Shown here one piece after another: positions 1 to 11,409 of a stretch of 64,000 nt of DNA. The stretch's first letter is position 1; each line of letters opens with the position of its first letter. The notes below the pieces were generated by a model. That model searched no databases and was not told the DNA's origin. It saw only the letters and a program-made list of their open reading frames with translations. A program made the position numbers and the translations under genes. This DNA comes from Epiperipatus broadwayi (lineage: Eukaryota > Onychophora > Udeonychophora > Euonychophora > Peripatidae): positions 22,196,750-22,260,749 of the forward strand of contig JAQFVV010012396.1 in NCBI GenBank assembly GCA_028023455.1, in the 5' to 3' direction.

Positions 1-1065
1 ATAATTAAACTTACTGTGCCATTGCTATTTGTCATTCGTAAAATCAGAAATCATAAACCTTGGATAGAGCATACATTGAAGTATATACTATCGTCAACAT
101 GATATAAGAGTTTAGTGATATTTTGAGAAAACATTTGGATGCTTTTTGTCTTTGGTAGTTTATGATGTGTAAGGTACAATAAAATCCCATTTACCTTTTC
201 CATCATTTTAGCTTTGCGTAGTTGATTCTAGTATACAATACAAATTGATTATTAAACCTGTAAACAGATTTACCAGATAATGACATGATTGAATATATTT
301 ACTTAACGTTTTTAAATTGTCATTTGTCAGTATAATAAGAGTCTCAGTGATATAGTAAACTATAAAAAAAGAACCCAATTATTTATGTTTATTTATTGCA
401 AAGCTTTACCTGGATGAGCATTTGTATTAAAAATCATATAGATGGTTTAAAATTTCATAATCTTATGTAGTTCCACAAATTATGCCATCTTGTACATGGT
501 CGGCCATCGGGTCTCATACAATGAAAGTCGCAAATTAAGGTTTGAAAGATAATAACATTACATACTTATAATTTGTTTAATGTATTTTATCATACTACTA
601 TGATAGGTCTTCACGGTACACCCTGGCTGCGATCAAATTAAATCATAAAAAGTTTATGTTATATCATTAGTTTGGTCTGTGGTAAGTTGCTCCAGATTTT
701 GGTTGTGGTCTTTGGTGCATAATATAGATGGCATGATATGCTTTTGGTTACAGCTTTTAATAGCTGATAATGTGCAGCGGGAATTGATCGGTGATCGAGG
801 TTACAATTCTTAGCGCACTTATGTTTTGGTGATATTATGTAGTTGGACAACAATCGAACGGTTACAATATATATATATATATTAAAAACATTAAAGTTTA
901 AGTAATTATTAGTTAAGTAACGATAATTTTTTCCCAATATTAATATTTTATTATTGTGGGAATTTTAATATATTTCTATGTGTTTTATATATTAACAATA
1001 TGTAAAAGAATTTTGTTTTGTGATCAATGTGGTTTTACATTTACCTCATCTCATATATATATATA

Positions 1066-1155
1066 TATTGTAACTGAATAAAAGTGAGGTTATGCTCTTC
1101 TTTTAATGCCCCCTAGATTTGGGAGCTACTTGTAACTGAATAAAAATAGAGTCAT
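1066..1155 (+). repeat. short direct duplication with AATAAA-like ends
   Basis: Two copies of TTGTAACTGAATAAAA are followed by similar bases (GTGAGGTTATGCTC and ATAGAGTCATACTG). They suggest a tandem duplication of about 60 bp. What it derives from is unknown. Confidence 0.4.
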
Positions 1156-1324
1156 ACTGTATTCTTAATCATAGTCTAATTCCACAGGGAGCAAGTGCAG
1201 CTCCCATTGAAATCCAATTTAATTTTTATTATTTCAGATCTTTTTTTTAATTCCACACAAACTTATAATATGATAGAAATTTTTATCAAACATTTTTATT
1301 ACTTATTTTATTCCAATAAACATC

Positions 1325-1400
1325 ATATGATCGCCACTTTTTATTCTTGCTTATAACTGTTATGGCAGTGTGGCAATATGTATAGTTTGTTTTTGCCTGT
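1325..1400 (+). repeat. fragment of the 53-kb foldback family
   Basis: A segment with ATATGATCGCCACTTTTTATTC and, after CTTATAACTG, a GCAGTGTGGCAATA and TTTGCCTGTTTTAC ending matches the two outer ends of the element at 52.93-53.35 kb (ATGATCACCATTTCTTATGC and GAGTTTTGCCTGTTTTA). The interior is absent. A similarly collapsed copy lies at 56.39-56.46 kb. Confidence 0.45.
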
Positions 1401-2006
1401 TTTACTTATTTTATTAGAAATTACATCATAATTGTGGAGTGATCATGTGCATATTTATGATTTATGCAATTTTGTGGTTGTATATTTCAATGAAAGTTTT
1501 TTTTTATCAGCTAAATATCTTATTTCATATTTTTTCAACAAAAATCTGGTAAGTAGATTGTTTTATTAAACAACACAAATTTGTTTATGATGTATACTTT
1601 TTCTGGATCAAGCTTTCTAAAGATATATATATGTTCAGGTTAAAAAATTATTTCAGTTGTTAGAGATTCATGTTTATTTAAAAACAATTGAAAAAAAAAA
1701 CCTTGAAAATGAAACTGCAAACATTTACTTGATTTTATTATTTTGTTTCTATTTTTGGTGATAAACAATAATAAAACATATATTTAAGAATAATCAGGAA
1801 AATATCAACCAAAAATAAATATAGTCTAAAATTGTTTTTAATTATTCTAAATTGTTTTTATTCTTCAACAATTTATTGCACCATTTACGAATCTTTTAAA
1901 ATGAAATTTAATATTTAGACATTTTTCTTTTAATTAATTATTTATTTATGTATTTTGGTTGAATTTTAGGCTTTGGAAATAAGTTTACTTAAATTTCTTT
2001 GTTAAC

Positions 2007-3290
2007 ATGATCTCAGAAAATAAAAAAAAGAAATAACCAACAAGAAAATAGAAGATTTCAGAAAGAATGGGTACAAACATTTGCTTATATTGACAATTAT
2101 GGAAAATCATTGTGTCTTATTTGTAAAGTTGAGTTGACATTATGAAGTAAGCCATCTCCACTTTTCAACTTTATACCCACACAATTCAACAGAGAAACTT
2201 AAGTCATTTGAATCAGATCCTCATAAGCAACAAGAACTTTTGTCTTTTTTTAAGTTGTGAAAATGACAGAACCAAGAAAGCTAGTTTTTTAATAGCTTGG
2301 ATTATTGCTCAAGTCAAACATTCATATAGAGAAGGAGAATTTATTAAAGAAATTTGGAAGAAGTGGTTAATGTTTTAGATCCAGATAATACAAAACTGCA
2401 TAAATTGATTACACAAATTCTTATGTCATATTATATAACTAAACAGCATATTAGTGAAATTAGTTAAAATGCTAAAAATAGTTTGATATGTGATTTAAAA
2501 AATTGTATAGCATTCTGCTTAGCTCTTGATAAGTTTGCAATGTTCAGGATATTCCACAATTGGTTGTTTTTGTTACTATGTATCTGCAGATGTAAATATC
2601 AAAGGAGAAATATTAGACATTTTAGCACATGCTAAAACAACTCACACTACTGAAATCAAAGATGTACTTGATGAGGTGATGAAAAGATTTGAATTACCTT
2701 GTGATAATCCTGTAAGTGTTGCCATTGATGGAGCCCCTGCAATGATAAGAAAAGGTCTAGATCTTATTGGTTTTTTAAACAATTATCCTAAAATTGCACA
2801 TTTTGTACCTTTTCACTGCATAATTCACCATACGTATTTGATTGTGAAGAACTTAAAACACATAATTGTGTCAATGATTGTGAATTTAATTAGAACAAAT
2901 GCCAAAACACACTATCAATTTAAGAACTTTTTAGTATGGTTAAATGATGAAACAGATGAAATACCCAGTGATCTCTCTTTGTGGTCTGTTATAATATGGC
3001 TGTCAATTTACAATGTTTTGAACCATTTTGTGGAACTTTTAAATCCTATCATAACATTTTTAAAAGAAAAAGGGAAAAAATAACCAGAATTAGAAAATGA
3101 AACTTGGCTTTCTGACTTAATGCTTTTTACACACATTATGGAACATTTATAAGCACTTAATTTGAGTTTACAAAGAAAAGGGAAAATGATTAGTGATTTT
3201 TCATAAACTGTTTTAGATTTGAAGCTAAACTTTAGCTTTTTGTGCAGAATCTTATGTCCAGAATATTTAACAAGTATTTGATTCATCAAA
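2007..3290 (+). pseudogene. decayed hAT-superfamily transposase (ZBED/GTF2IRD2-like)
   Basis: Translated pieces in shifting frames follow the order of this transposase class. The first is an N-terminal BED-finger-like stretch at about 2053-2144 (FQKEW...NYGKSLCLIC), which ends at TGA. Next comes a helix block near 2278-2378 (ASFLIAWIIAQVKHSYREGE), then FCLALD near 2512-2529. The longest piece is an open frame at 2526-3083 with VAIDGAPAM (the conserved aspartate region), FHCIIHH and a C-terminal FLKEKGKK. Similarity continues past its stop as PELENETWLSDL and GKMISDF to about 3290. Several stops and at least two frameshifts rule out function. A BED finger followed by an RNase H-like catalytic domain with IDGAPAM and HCIIH is typical of domesticated and free ZBED-type hAT proteins. 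I could not identify terminal inverted repeats, so the element borders are unknown. Confidence 0.8.
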
Positions 3291-3300
3291 CATTACAAGA

Positions 3301-5659
3301 GAACAGATGTTAATTTCATCCATGATGGTATTATGGGAATTAAACTAATTTCTATCTTATGTGAAAATAACTCACCAATCTCATAAATTATATTAGAACA
3401 TAGTTGCTGTATACATCTTGATATTGTTAGCATCTCATTATTGAAAAGTACATAATATACTTTTTTTGTAAGGAAAAAAAATATTTCAATGTTTTTTTCA
3501 ATTCAATGAATCATTTTTCATTTTTTTTCAACAAATTATCACTCTTCACTAATCCTTGATAAATCTATCTAGTTGTTGGACAAATACTATTGCTTTCACT
3601 CCATCATTCAATCCATTTAATAATCATATACTTTTAAAAACAAAAAAATTACATAAAGGAATTTAAGTTCACTTCTATTGAAGCAGAGATGTGAGAGAGT
3701 GAGTTTAATTTGCTTAGTTCTTTTTATAATTTTTTTTTAAATTGATGTCAGAAAAACTATAGAAATGTTCCATATTAACTCCTTGGTCAACTTCAGCCAG
3801 CATTACATAAATTAACATCTTGTTGCATAAAATAATAGCAAATAAAAATAAATATTTTATAATATAATATACAACACTTGTGTCTCAAAAAACGAATAGT
3901 ATTCTTTCACTTAATCATAAAGTAAACAATTTAGACAGCATTCTTTCGTATTACAATGGAAACATGCTTTTACACATATTTTCCTACTCAATATTATACA
4001 AATAAAATGACAAGCATACTTGAGACATTAAACATTTAGTTGTATTATTTGTAATATACTATTGGGAATGCAGTAACAAAAATGCACATAATAAAGAAAG
4101 AATGATAATTTCATTAATACTATAAAATTTCTTATTTACACATTCATTTTTAAAATGAATAATGTGAATTCACAATTTTTCAAACTACAATTAATAATAA
4201 ATATTTTTTCCAACATTATTGTTGCCATAGAAACATAGTTCAATGATCACCAGGTTAATATATTCACTATTAAAATCAAATCAAAAAAATGTTTTTTTAC
4301 AATGGACATTACACCACATATTGAAATTTATTTCAAATTTCAATGGTACAATATATATATACTGTCAGCCATTGATCTTCTGTATGATAGAAGTTGGTTT
4401 TCTATTGTGAAAACAGTTAATAAATATTGCATTTAGTACAAATCTTTTGAAGAAAATTATATAAAATAAAAGTAATATCTTAAAATAAAAGATTAAAAGT
4501 AATTACAATAGTTAATGTTCAAATGTTAAAATAAATAATTAACTATTGTTTTAAAATAATATAAATAATAATAGGTTTTATTATAAAAGTGTTTAAATTT
4601 TAAGAGAAACTAAAAAATTAAATAAATTATGTTAAAACTTTTTCACTTGTCAAAGATTAAGAGAATATACAAAATGTGTTGTGAAATAACGCCAGTAAAC
4701 TAATGTTAAAAAAAAAAAAAGAGAAAAAAATAATTACAGTGGTTTTGAAAATTCAATTCATTAAATAATGAATGTATTTAAAAAATTATTGTAATTAAAA
4801 TAAAATGAGGTCATAAAAGTTCTGAATACAGGAAATTATTGAAGGTATTAAAATCAAGTGGTCAAATGTATATGTAATCAAATTTTCTTGAAATTAGTCC
4901 ATGTAAAAAAATGGTGATCATGTGAATTAGTCCATCTGTGCTTTTGGTATATTTAAGCTGCATTGATCCACCATTTAAGTAACCAAGTAGAAAAAAGAAA
5001 AAAAACACTAACTGTCTGAAATCTAAACTGGACTCTTTGTGAATCTGACAAAGTTATTTAGAAAGAATCTCTACTCAAAATGATAAAATAATGCTTAGAC
5101 CTTATAGAAACTTGTAGAACATGATTATAAATGGAATCAGTTATTATATGCCATTATAGGAGAAATATTAATCTGAAAAAATCCCTACAACAAATTATAT
5201 AGAATTTCAACTATAATTTTTTTGCGGCATAAATTTAAAATTTTTTTTATCAATTACATAGTGAACTTAAACAGTGAAGAAATCAACAACTTCACACTCT
5301 CAAATCAAGATATTCCAGATTTACCTATTTAATTAGAAAGTTTAATTAAAGATAAGACAGCCATTCTTATCTTTATAAAGTTGTAATCTTGTATCTATAT
5401 CTGGCAAGGTCCCTATAGCATTAAAATATATGCAGAAAAGTGCAGTGCCAAATGTTAAAGCCTTTCGTAAGTATTTACATATTAACCATTTTAAGTTTTA
5501 TTCACAACTTCTTAGCATATATTTAATTCTACCAAACTGTATTTTATTATGTATTTATTAAAGGAAGAAGAAAATGTTTTATTTAAAAAATAGTCAATAT
5601 TTGTTACTAAGCAGCTATAAATATTCAAGTTGCATTTTAATGCAAATACATATATATAT
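3301..5659. other. AT-rich non-coding sequence
   Basis: No coding or RNA feature that I can support. At about 4905-4925 the bases ATGGTGATCATGTG match, in reverse, the left end of the foldback family at 52.93 kb. It may be another small fragment, but it is too short to be sure. Confidence 0.4.
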
Positions 5660-5835
5660 TGTCAATATTAGATTTAATGGTGATCTGGACCAACTAATAA
5701 GTGCTAGATCAGCATAAAATATAGATATTGAAGATCATTTATTTTCTTAAATGTATGCAGTCATGTGTTTTAGTTGTATAATATGATTGGATAGATGTAG
5801 GAAGCTCGAAAGTCTATGTTCAAGTCTCTTATAAT
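5660..5835 (+). mobile_element. decayed hammerhead-tRNA SINE, copy 2
   Basis: A hammerhead-like segment (5681-5737) is followed by a degraded tRNA-like unit at about 5767-5828, with A-box-like TAGTTGTATAATATG and B-box-like TGTTCAAGTCTC. It has the same order as the better copy at 15.66-15.89 kb. Its tRNA-like part shares GAAAGTCTRTG and neighbouring bases with the minus-strand copy at 22.33-22.48 kb. No coding capacity. Ends are not defined. Confidence 0.5.
5681..5737 (+). ncRNA. degenerate type I hammerhead ribozyme
   Basis: The layout matches the 15.68-kb ribozyme: outer helix TGATC (5681-5685) with GATCA (5733-5737), stem I CAA with TTG, stem II TGCT/AGCA and an ATA cleavage triplet at 5725-5727. 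The core has decayed from CTGATGA to CTAATAA (5694-5700) and from GAAA to AAAA (5716-5719). All three differences are G to A. Losing these guanines should abolish cleavage, so it is read as a fossil. Confidence 0.6.
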
Positions 5836-5839
5836 TATT

Positions 5840-8000
5840 TTAAATCAAAGAAAATACAAAATGTGACTTATTTTTCTTTTATTATATATATGCTTTACTA
5901 AAATTTTATCTTCAAAAAAAGAAAAAAAAAGATTTTTTTTCATGTAGAAATTATTAGCAAATATGTAAAGTTAGATAAAATAATCAGAATGTAATATTTA
6001 TTTTAAACACACAAAAGATGCAGACATATAAATTATTTAACGTGAAGTGTCTAACTGTTAAAATAATGCATTGTAAAATAATTATTAGTGTTTTAAGTTA
6101 AAGGTTATTTTGAAATTTAATTGAGTCTATTTGTATGTAAATTACCCTTGTATTGATTACCATAAATTAGATTTTGTGAATGTAGAACTTATAATATAAA
6201 TGTAGCTGCTAGATCACTGTTAAATGGTTTAAAGAACTATATGTATATGGTAAATTTATTCACAGTCATGTCTAGTAAATTCAAAGTAAGATCCAAAGGT
6301 TCAATTCAGTTAATTAAATAATGTTACTGTTGAATTTGTGATTGGATCCAAAATGATCATCTTAGTTAATTAAATTGTGTTATTACTAAGTCAGGATATG
6401 GACCTAAAGTGGCCACTTCTTAGGATTGTCATTGTAAGAAAGCTGTATTGACTATAGTAATACCATACTAAATCTTTTGTGTGACTGTGCTATGAAGCTA
6501 ATGATATTTGTGAGGATCACCCATATGTAGGATTATATCCAGGGTGTATTAAAAGCCAGGAATTTATTCTATGGCAAACATGCTTGATTTTTAAAAATGT
6601 TAGTGTTATAAAATGTAATTGAAAAAAATCTTGTTTTAAAATTAGTCAAAATAAACTTTAGACACTTTACAAATAAACATGATCATTTAGTAATTGCTAT
6701 CCAGCATTCATGTGAACTAAAAGTTAAAAAATAAGGGAGAATTGGCTTATTAAAGCAGTCATTATTATTAAATAATAATCATAAAAACATTCAAATTATA
6801 AAGAAAATTGTCATAAATTCATAAGACATAGTCTGTAAAATAAGTATGTGTAGAGTAAAATAACATTATATCTTGTTGACAATTTATGATTCTTTGTAAA
6901 TAAACAATTCTTTCTATTTGTTTAAATAGTAAGTTAACTTCTATATGTTATATTATCTGGTCTGCATATCAATTCTATACCCATTTCATCGCAAATATTT
7001 TTTGTTTTGCATGAGTTATGCAGATATTGCAAATAGGTGGATGTTTAATGGTCATTATTATCACATATTAAAGAAAATATTTTCAAATCTTATTGAAATA
7101 TATAAAGAATATGTGTTTGTATATTTCTGGATGCTTAATGTCAGGGTGACATTCAAGTCAATTAAAATAAATATAAACATATATAAGCTGAACATTACAA
7201 TATATACTATATTTAACATTTTCAAGGTTATATGATGCAAATAAATTTATAAATAATTAAATATCTAATTTCAGTATTAAGACTATCTTTTCCTCTAACA
7301 AAAAAAATGTTTTTTTTTTCTCCATAAACCCAAAGAATGAGTACTTTTGGAATACCAGATGTTCATGAAATTTCATAAACAGTGCTCAAGAAGCTAGGTA
7401 GGTCAATCCAATAGAAAAATTAATGTCAGAATTATGGAACATAAAAATGACTTCATTCAAAAGTTAAATAAATCAGCTTTTACTTCATTTTTTTTTTTAG
7501 AAATTGGTTACACACCTAATTTTTATAATGCTAAAATACTTGCTAATTTAGAGAATACTATTTGAGAACAATAAGAGACTTTATTGAGATATTTAAAAAA
7601 CCACGTGATTTTAATAAATCTCATGAAGTAAAATGTATTCCAGTCTTGTGGACCATTTTTTTATTTCTATTCCAAAATCAACATGAAATCAATTAATTAT
7701 AAACCTAAAAGAAATAATTTTTAATTCACTTATTCTGAGTAATCACCATCATATATATATAAGAATGGTTGCTTTTTTACTTCACATTCAATGTCATTAT
7801 TATTTAAGACATAACCATCTTAACTTTGACAATGGTGAATGATACTTCATCGAAATATTGGGAATTTAAACAAAATCATACATGGTTTAATTCAAAAAAT
7901 ACTTTGTACATATGTATATGAGTAAAGTTATAATTCTAAATTATTATTTTTATTTATAAAAATTCTTAAATGAATTATTCAGAGTTGTTATTCTTTTTTT
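5840..8000. other. AT-rich non-coding sequence
   Basis: No supportable gene. The 96-codon frame at 6945-7235 is a compositional open frame rich in I, Y, F and K, without recognisable motifs. The rest is simple AT-rich sequence. Confidence 0.5.
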
Positions 8001-8122
8001 CATGTGTACACTCTACTAAGCTTATAACTTCTGAATAAGTTAAGTTTAAAACCAGTTGTGATGATGTGGATGTAGAAATAAAAAGTATATTAAATGAAAT
8101 CATTAAATTTACCCAAAATCTA

Positions 8123-8965
8123 AAACTCAACCAGACTAGCCAAGAAAATAAAATCAAAAACATGACCAATGGTTTCACAGCTACAAGCAGACTTCTCAAG
8201 TGTAAAGAACTACAAAACAACACCATATTTATATTAAACATTATCCACAATTCCATTTACTTCCCATCCATCCTTAATATTAAAAAAACTTTTAAATAAG
8301 TTAATTGCTTCAGAATAATAAATTTTCGATAATAAAGATTCTTTAATTCTTCTTTTTATTTTATTTTTTTCAAAGAAGACAACCTTAGCTTCATCAAAAT
8401 TATTAGTGTGGCCTATATTTGTTTTTCATGGATATTCAAAGCAGAACTAAGACATTTATTTCTAACCCTACTCTTATGTATTTTTATTCTTTCATTTAAG
8501 TTCCTTTTTCATGGACATACAAAACATGACTAAGATATTTATTTCTAACTTTACTCTTATGTACCTTTATTTTTTCATTTAAAGAAAGAATAAAGGAACA
8601 TAAAAGTAGGGTTAGAAATAAATATTTTAGTTTTGCTTTGTATGTCCATGAAAAAGATACAGGCCATGCTATTAATTTTAATGAAGCTAAGATTATCTTC
8701 TTTGAAAGAAATGAAATAAAAAGAATTAAAGAATCTTTATTATTGAAAATTTATTATTATGAAGCAATTAACTTAATTAAAAGTTCTTTTAATATTAAGG
8801 AAGGATGGTAAGTAAATGGAATTATGGGTAAGGTTTAATATAAATATGGTGTTTTGTAGTTCTTTACACTTGAGAAGTCTGTTTGTATCAGTGAAACCAC
8901 TGGTTGTGTTTTTGATTATATTTTCTTGGCTAGACTTGTTGAGTTTTGGATTTGGGGTAATTTTA
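8123..8965. repeat. long inverted duplication (Penelope-like C-terminus)
   Basis: Two diverged arms, about 8123-8579 and 8580-8965, are reverse complements around a centre near 8580 with almost no spacer. The left arm is longer because an 82-bp piece starting TTTTTCATGG is duplicated at 8422 and 8504. The right arm reads on the plus strand, from about 8605, as a protein-like segment: YVHEKDTGHAINF, then AKIIFFERNEIKRIKESLL and FNIKEGW. The left arm encodes the related FFEKNKIKRRIKESLL on the minus strand. A histidine/GH(A/S)INF block followed by a KI-x-ERN-x-KRR-x-KES block resembles the C-terminal GIY-YIG endonuclease region of Penelope-like retroelements, which often carry inverted partial copies. 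The assignment is from memory of the motif and needs a profile search. Confidence 0.55.
8605..8815 (+). pseudogene. Penelope-like endonuclease C-terminal fragment
   Basis: An open stretch in one frame, about 70 codons, has spaced VRNKYF, HEKDTGHAINF, ERNEIKRIKESL and NIKEGW blocks, then a stop at the TAA following GGATGG. There is no start codon, catalytic GIY-YIG half or reverse transcriptase, so it is a tail fragment only. The homologous minus-strand fragment lies in the left arm at about 8245-8400. A DNA transposon or unknown LINE origin is possible but fits less well. Confidence 0.45.
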
Positions 8966-8969
8966 ATTT

Positions 8970-10890
8970 AGTTTAGCTTTAAGCTTGTAATGTTTAAATG
9001 AAATCAATATGGAATTTATTTATTCATGGCATTCTTTGGATTAATATCTTTACAAAAAATAAAGGATGAATTCATTTTGGGTAAGCTAACATTTACTAAA
9101 TATTTTACTATTAATATATAGTTATATCTATACATTTATTTGATGACATATTTTGGTAGACTACCATGTAATGTTGAATGTAAAGCAACATAAAATCTTA
9201 GGATTATTATGCTTATTGAAAGATGAGAACTTGATAAATGGATGTCCAAGAAGAAGTGGAAGAAAGGATAATTGTCATAAAGAGAAAGATAATCCAATAA
9301 ATTTATTATTAATAAAATAAAATAATTTCTTAAAATAAAGAATTATAACAAGATTAAATAGATTAAAAAAACAAAAACAATCAGTGGTATAAATTATGAA
9401 AAATTAGACAATCAAGATGTGAAAAGAAAGTATCAATTAACTCAACAGAAGTTTTAAAAACAAAAATAGTAATCAATGCAGAAAAGTCAGCAACTATCAT
9501 AAAATGGCAGAATTTAATAATACTAAGCAAGCAATAAAAAGGGTGTTTCAAAAATAAAAATAGTATGCAACAATTAAAACTAATAACTAAAAAAAATAAA
9601 TAAAATAAAATAGATATTCCAAGATATGAATTAAATGAACAAAAAATGTCTCAAAAGATATAAGAAAGTAAAATTGAAAACAATATAATGTTAGAACAAA
9701 TGGTAATACAAAACAGAAAGATAATTAAAAAAAAAAAAAAAAATATTCAAATGACTTTATTACTCAAGATTTCATAAGACATTTGAAAGATGGAAGATCC
9801 AGCATTGGAACTGATTCTGGTATCCCAAATTCAGAATTTGACATTCGACCACTGTGAAAAATGAGGCAGGTCAAAATATGTGACAAACATTATTATTTGA
9901 GAGATAATAAGAAGTAAGCATGGAAAGGATCAAAATCAGAACTTATTTCCCACAATTCAAATTTTGACATTTACAATTACTATAAAATTCACAAAGCAAA
10001 AATATAAAGTTATTTACTAAATTAAAATCAGATAAAGTAATTAATAGAAACATAGGGGGGGGGGATATGAATAAATGCAGAAAAAAAATGAGAAAGTATC
10101 AAGTAAATAAAGGAACTTTTAAAATACTTAAAAAAAGACATAATAGATGTAGCAGATTGAAATAAAGAATAAAGGAAGGTAAAAAAAGAGAAAAAATAAT
10201 AAACAGAGGCCTTATGGGTAAAATAGAAATCAAGAGTGAAAAGGAAAAATAAATGAAAAGTCATGTCTCAAACTAGTGATAATCATGAGTGAAATAAGAG
10301 GCATGAGAATGTTAAGATAACTATGCACATAGTAGTTTAGATTTACAGAAAAAATTGAATATGCATCTGATGCAGAAAATTAGTAATAAAATATTAAAGA
10401 AAATCTACCTTCAGAATAACTGGAAAATAATGACAAAACATTTAAAAAACTTATGAGAAATAGCAATACCAAATTGAACTTCATTTTTAGTATTAAAATA
10501 TTTATTAGATAGAGAGAAATTTTTTGGGGGGAAGTTAAATGTAAATGTGAAAATGATAGCTAAATGCTTCACATGGACTATCATGTTAAAGTTTGATCAT
10601 TAAATGTAGGAAAATATTGTTTCAAACTAAACAAAACAGTTTAAAAAATAATCTAAAAAGCTTTATATTTGCATCTAATGGTCAAGAACCCATTAATAGA
10701 ATATAAATATGAATTATGAACTAATACCTTTTTTATCATCTTGACTAAAAATTGTCAATCAAATCAAGAATACTACTTATGATATAAAAAGTAAATGTAG
10801 GATTTGGAGAAGAAAAGACCCCAGTTCTAGCCAAAAGTGCAGTCAAAGAATAAAAAAATTAAGTTGGTCATAAGAATAAAAAAACTTATT
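8970..10890. other. A-rich non-coding sequence
   Basis: The plus strand is strongly A-rich, especially 9290-9760 and 10000-10520, with many short K/N/I-rich frames full of stops. This could be the sense strand of a heavily decayed retroelement, but no motif is readable. The minus-strand frame at 10028-10264 is compositional. A nine-G run lies at about 10055-10063. Confidence 0.4.
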
Positions 10891-10936
10891 CTCTTATTCT
10901 TCTTTTTCACTTTCTTTGCATAACTTCATATAATCA

Positions 10937-11097
10937 TATATATTGCTTATAACACTTATTCCATATACACTTTAATGCAACAAATTTTTTTAAAAACTTT
11001 TTTATTTTCCTTAGAGTTTTGACTGTCCAGCAGTCTTCATCAGAGTTTCATCAGAAAATTTGTTGCATTAAAGTGTATATGGAAGAAGTGTTATTAG

Positions 11098-11106
<9 letters not shown>
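10937..11106 (-). mobile_element. foldback element, copy A, with hammerhead-like core
   Basis: Arms of about 50-60 bp (about 10937-10997 and 11055-11106) pair through TTGCTTATAACACTT, CATATACACTTTAATGCAAC and AAATTT. Between them on the minus strand are CTCTGATGA, the hairpin GACTGCTGGACAGTC and AAAAC. A second CTGATGA lies just upstream (11048-11054). The left flank (about 10898-10997) matches the element at 32.6 kb in the same direction, but the inner segment is inverted relative to that copy. The canonical GAAA is AAAA here, and no cleavage triplet with a pairing stem I was found, so an active ribozyme is not claimed. Confidence 0.6.

Positions 11107-11175
<69 letters not shown>
11101..11175. 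repeat. (TA)n microsatellite
   Basis: Nearly pure TA dinucleotide repeat with one TT interruption. It abuts the right arm of the foldback element. Confidence 0.95.
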
Positions 11176-11180
<5 letters not shown>

Positions 11181-11317
11181 AATTAAAAGTGTATCTGGAA
11201 AGAAAAAAAAAACAACCTATGTTTACTAGGGCAAATCAAAGGTATTTCTATAAAAAGAAAGGCAATTTTATCAAATTAGTATAAAAGTTAAAATATTTGT
11301 AAGAAAATAAGTTTTGA

Positions 11318-11403
11318 TGTCAAGTGTTGGTGGCCTAGCGGTTAGCATAGCTGCCTTCCAAGAAGCAGGCCCAGTTTCACTTTCCAGTCAATGCTTTGAC
11401 ATA
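11318..11403 (+). mobile_element. tRNA-derived SINE-like unit
   Basis: An 85-bp unit, bounded by TGTCAAG and CTTTGACA, is closely similar to 38209-38293. It has an A-box-like TGGCCTAGCGGTTAG and a B-box-like GTTTCACTTTCC about 45 bases later, the spacing of a RNA polymerase III type 2 internal promoter. A short AT tract follows. The boundary hexamers TGTCAA/TTGACA are an inverted pair, which is unusual for a SINE. No tRNA cloverleaf is complete, so it is not a functional tRNA gene. Confidence 0.65.
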
Positions 11404-11409
11404 TATATA

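Larger units (their letters stand above)
1..2006. other. AT-rich non-coding flank
   Basis: No supportable gene. The 92-codon minus-strand frame near 659-937 is low-complexity and resembles no family I know. Around 1066-1155 a short segment beginning TTGTAACTGAATAAAA occurs twice about 60 bases apart, each copy with an AATAAA-like signal, which may be a duplicated 3' end of an old retroelement. At 1325-1400 a fragment resembles the ends of the foldback element at 52.93-53.35 kb. Confidence 0.5.
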
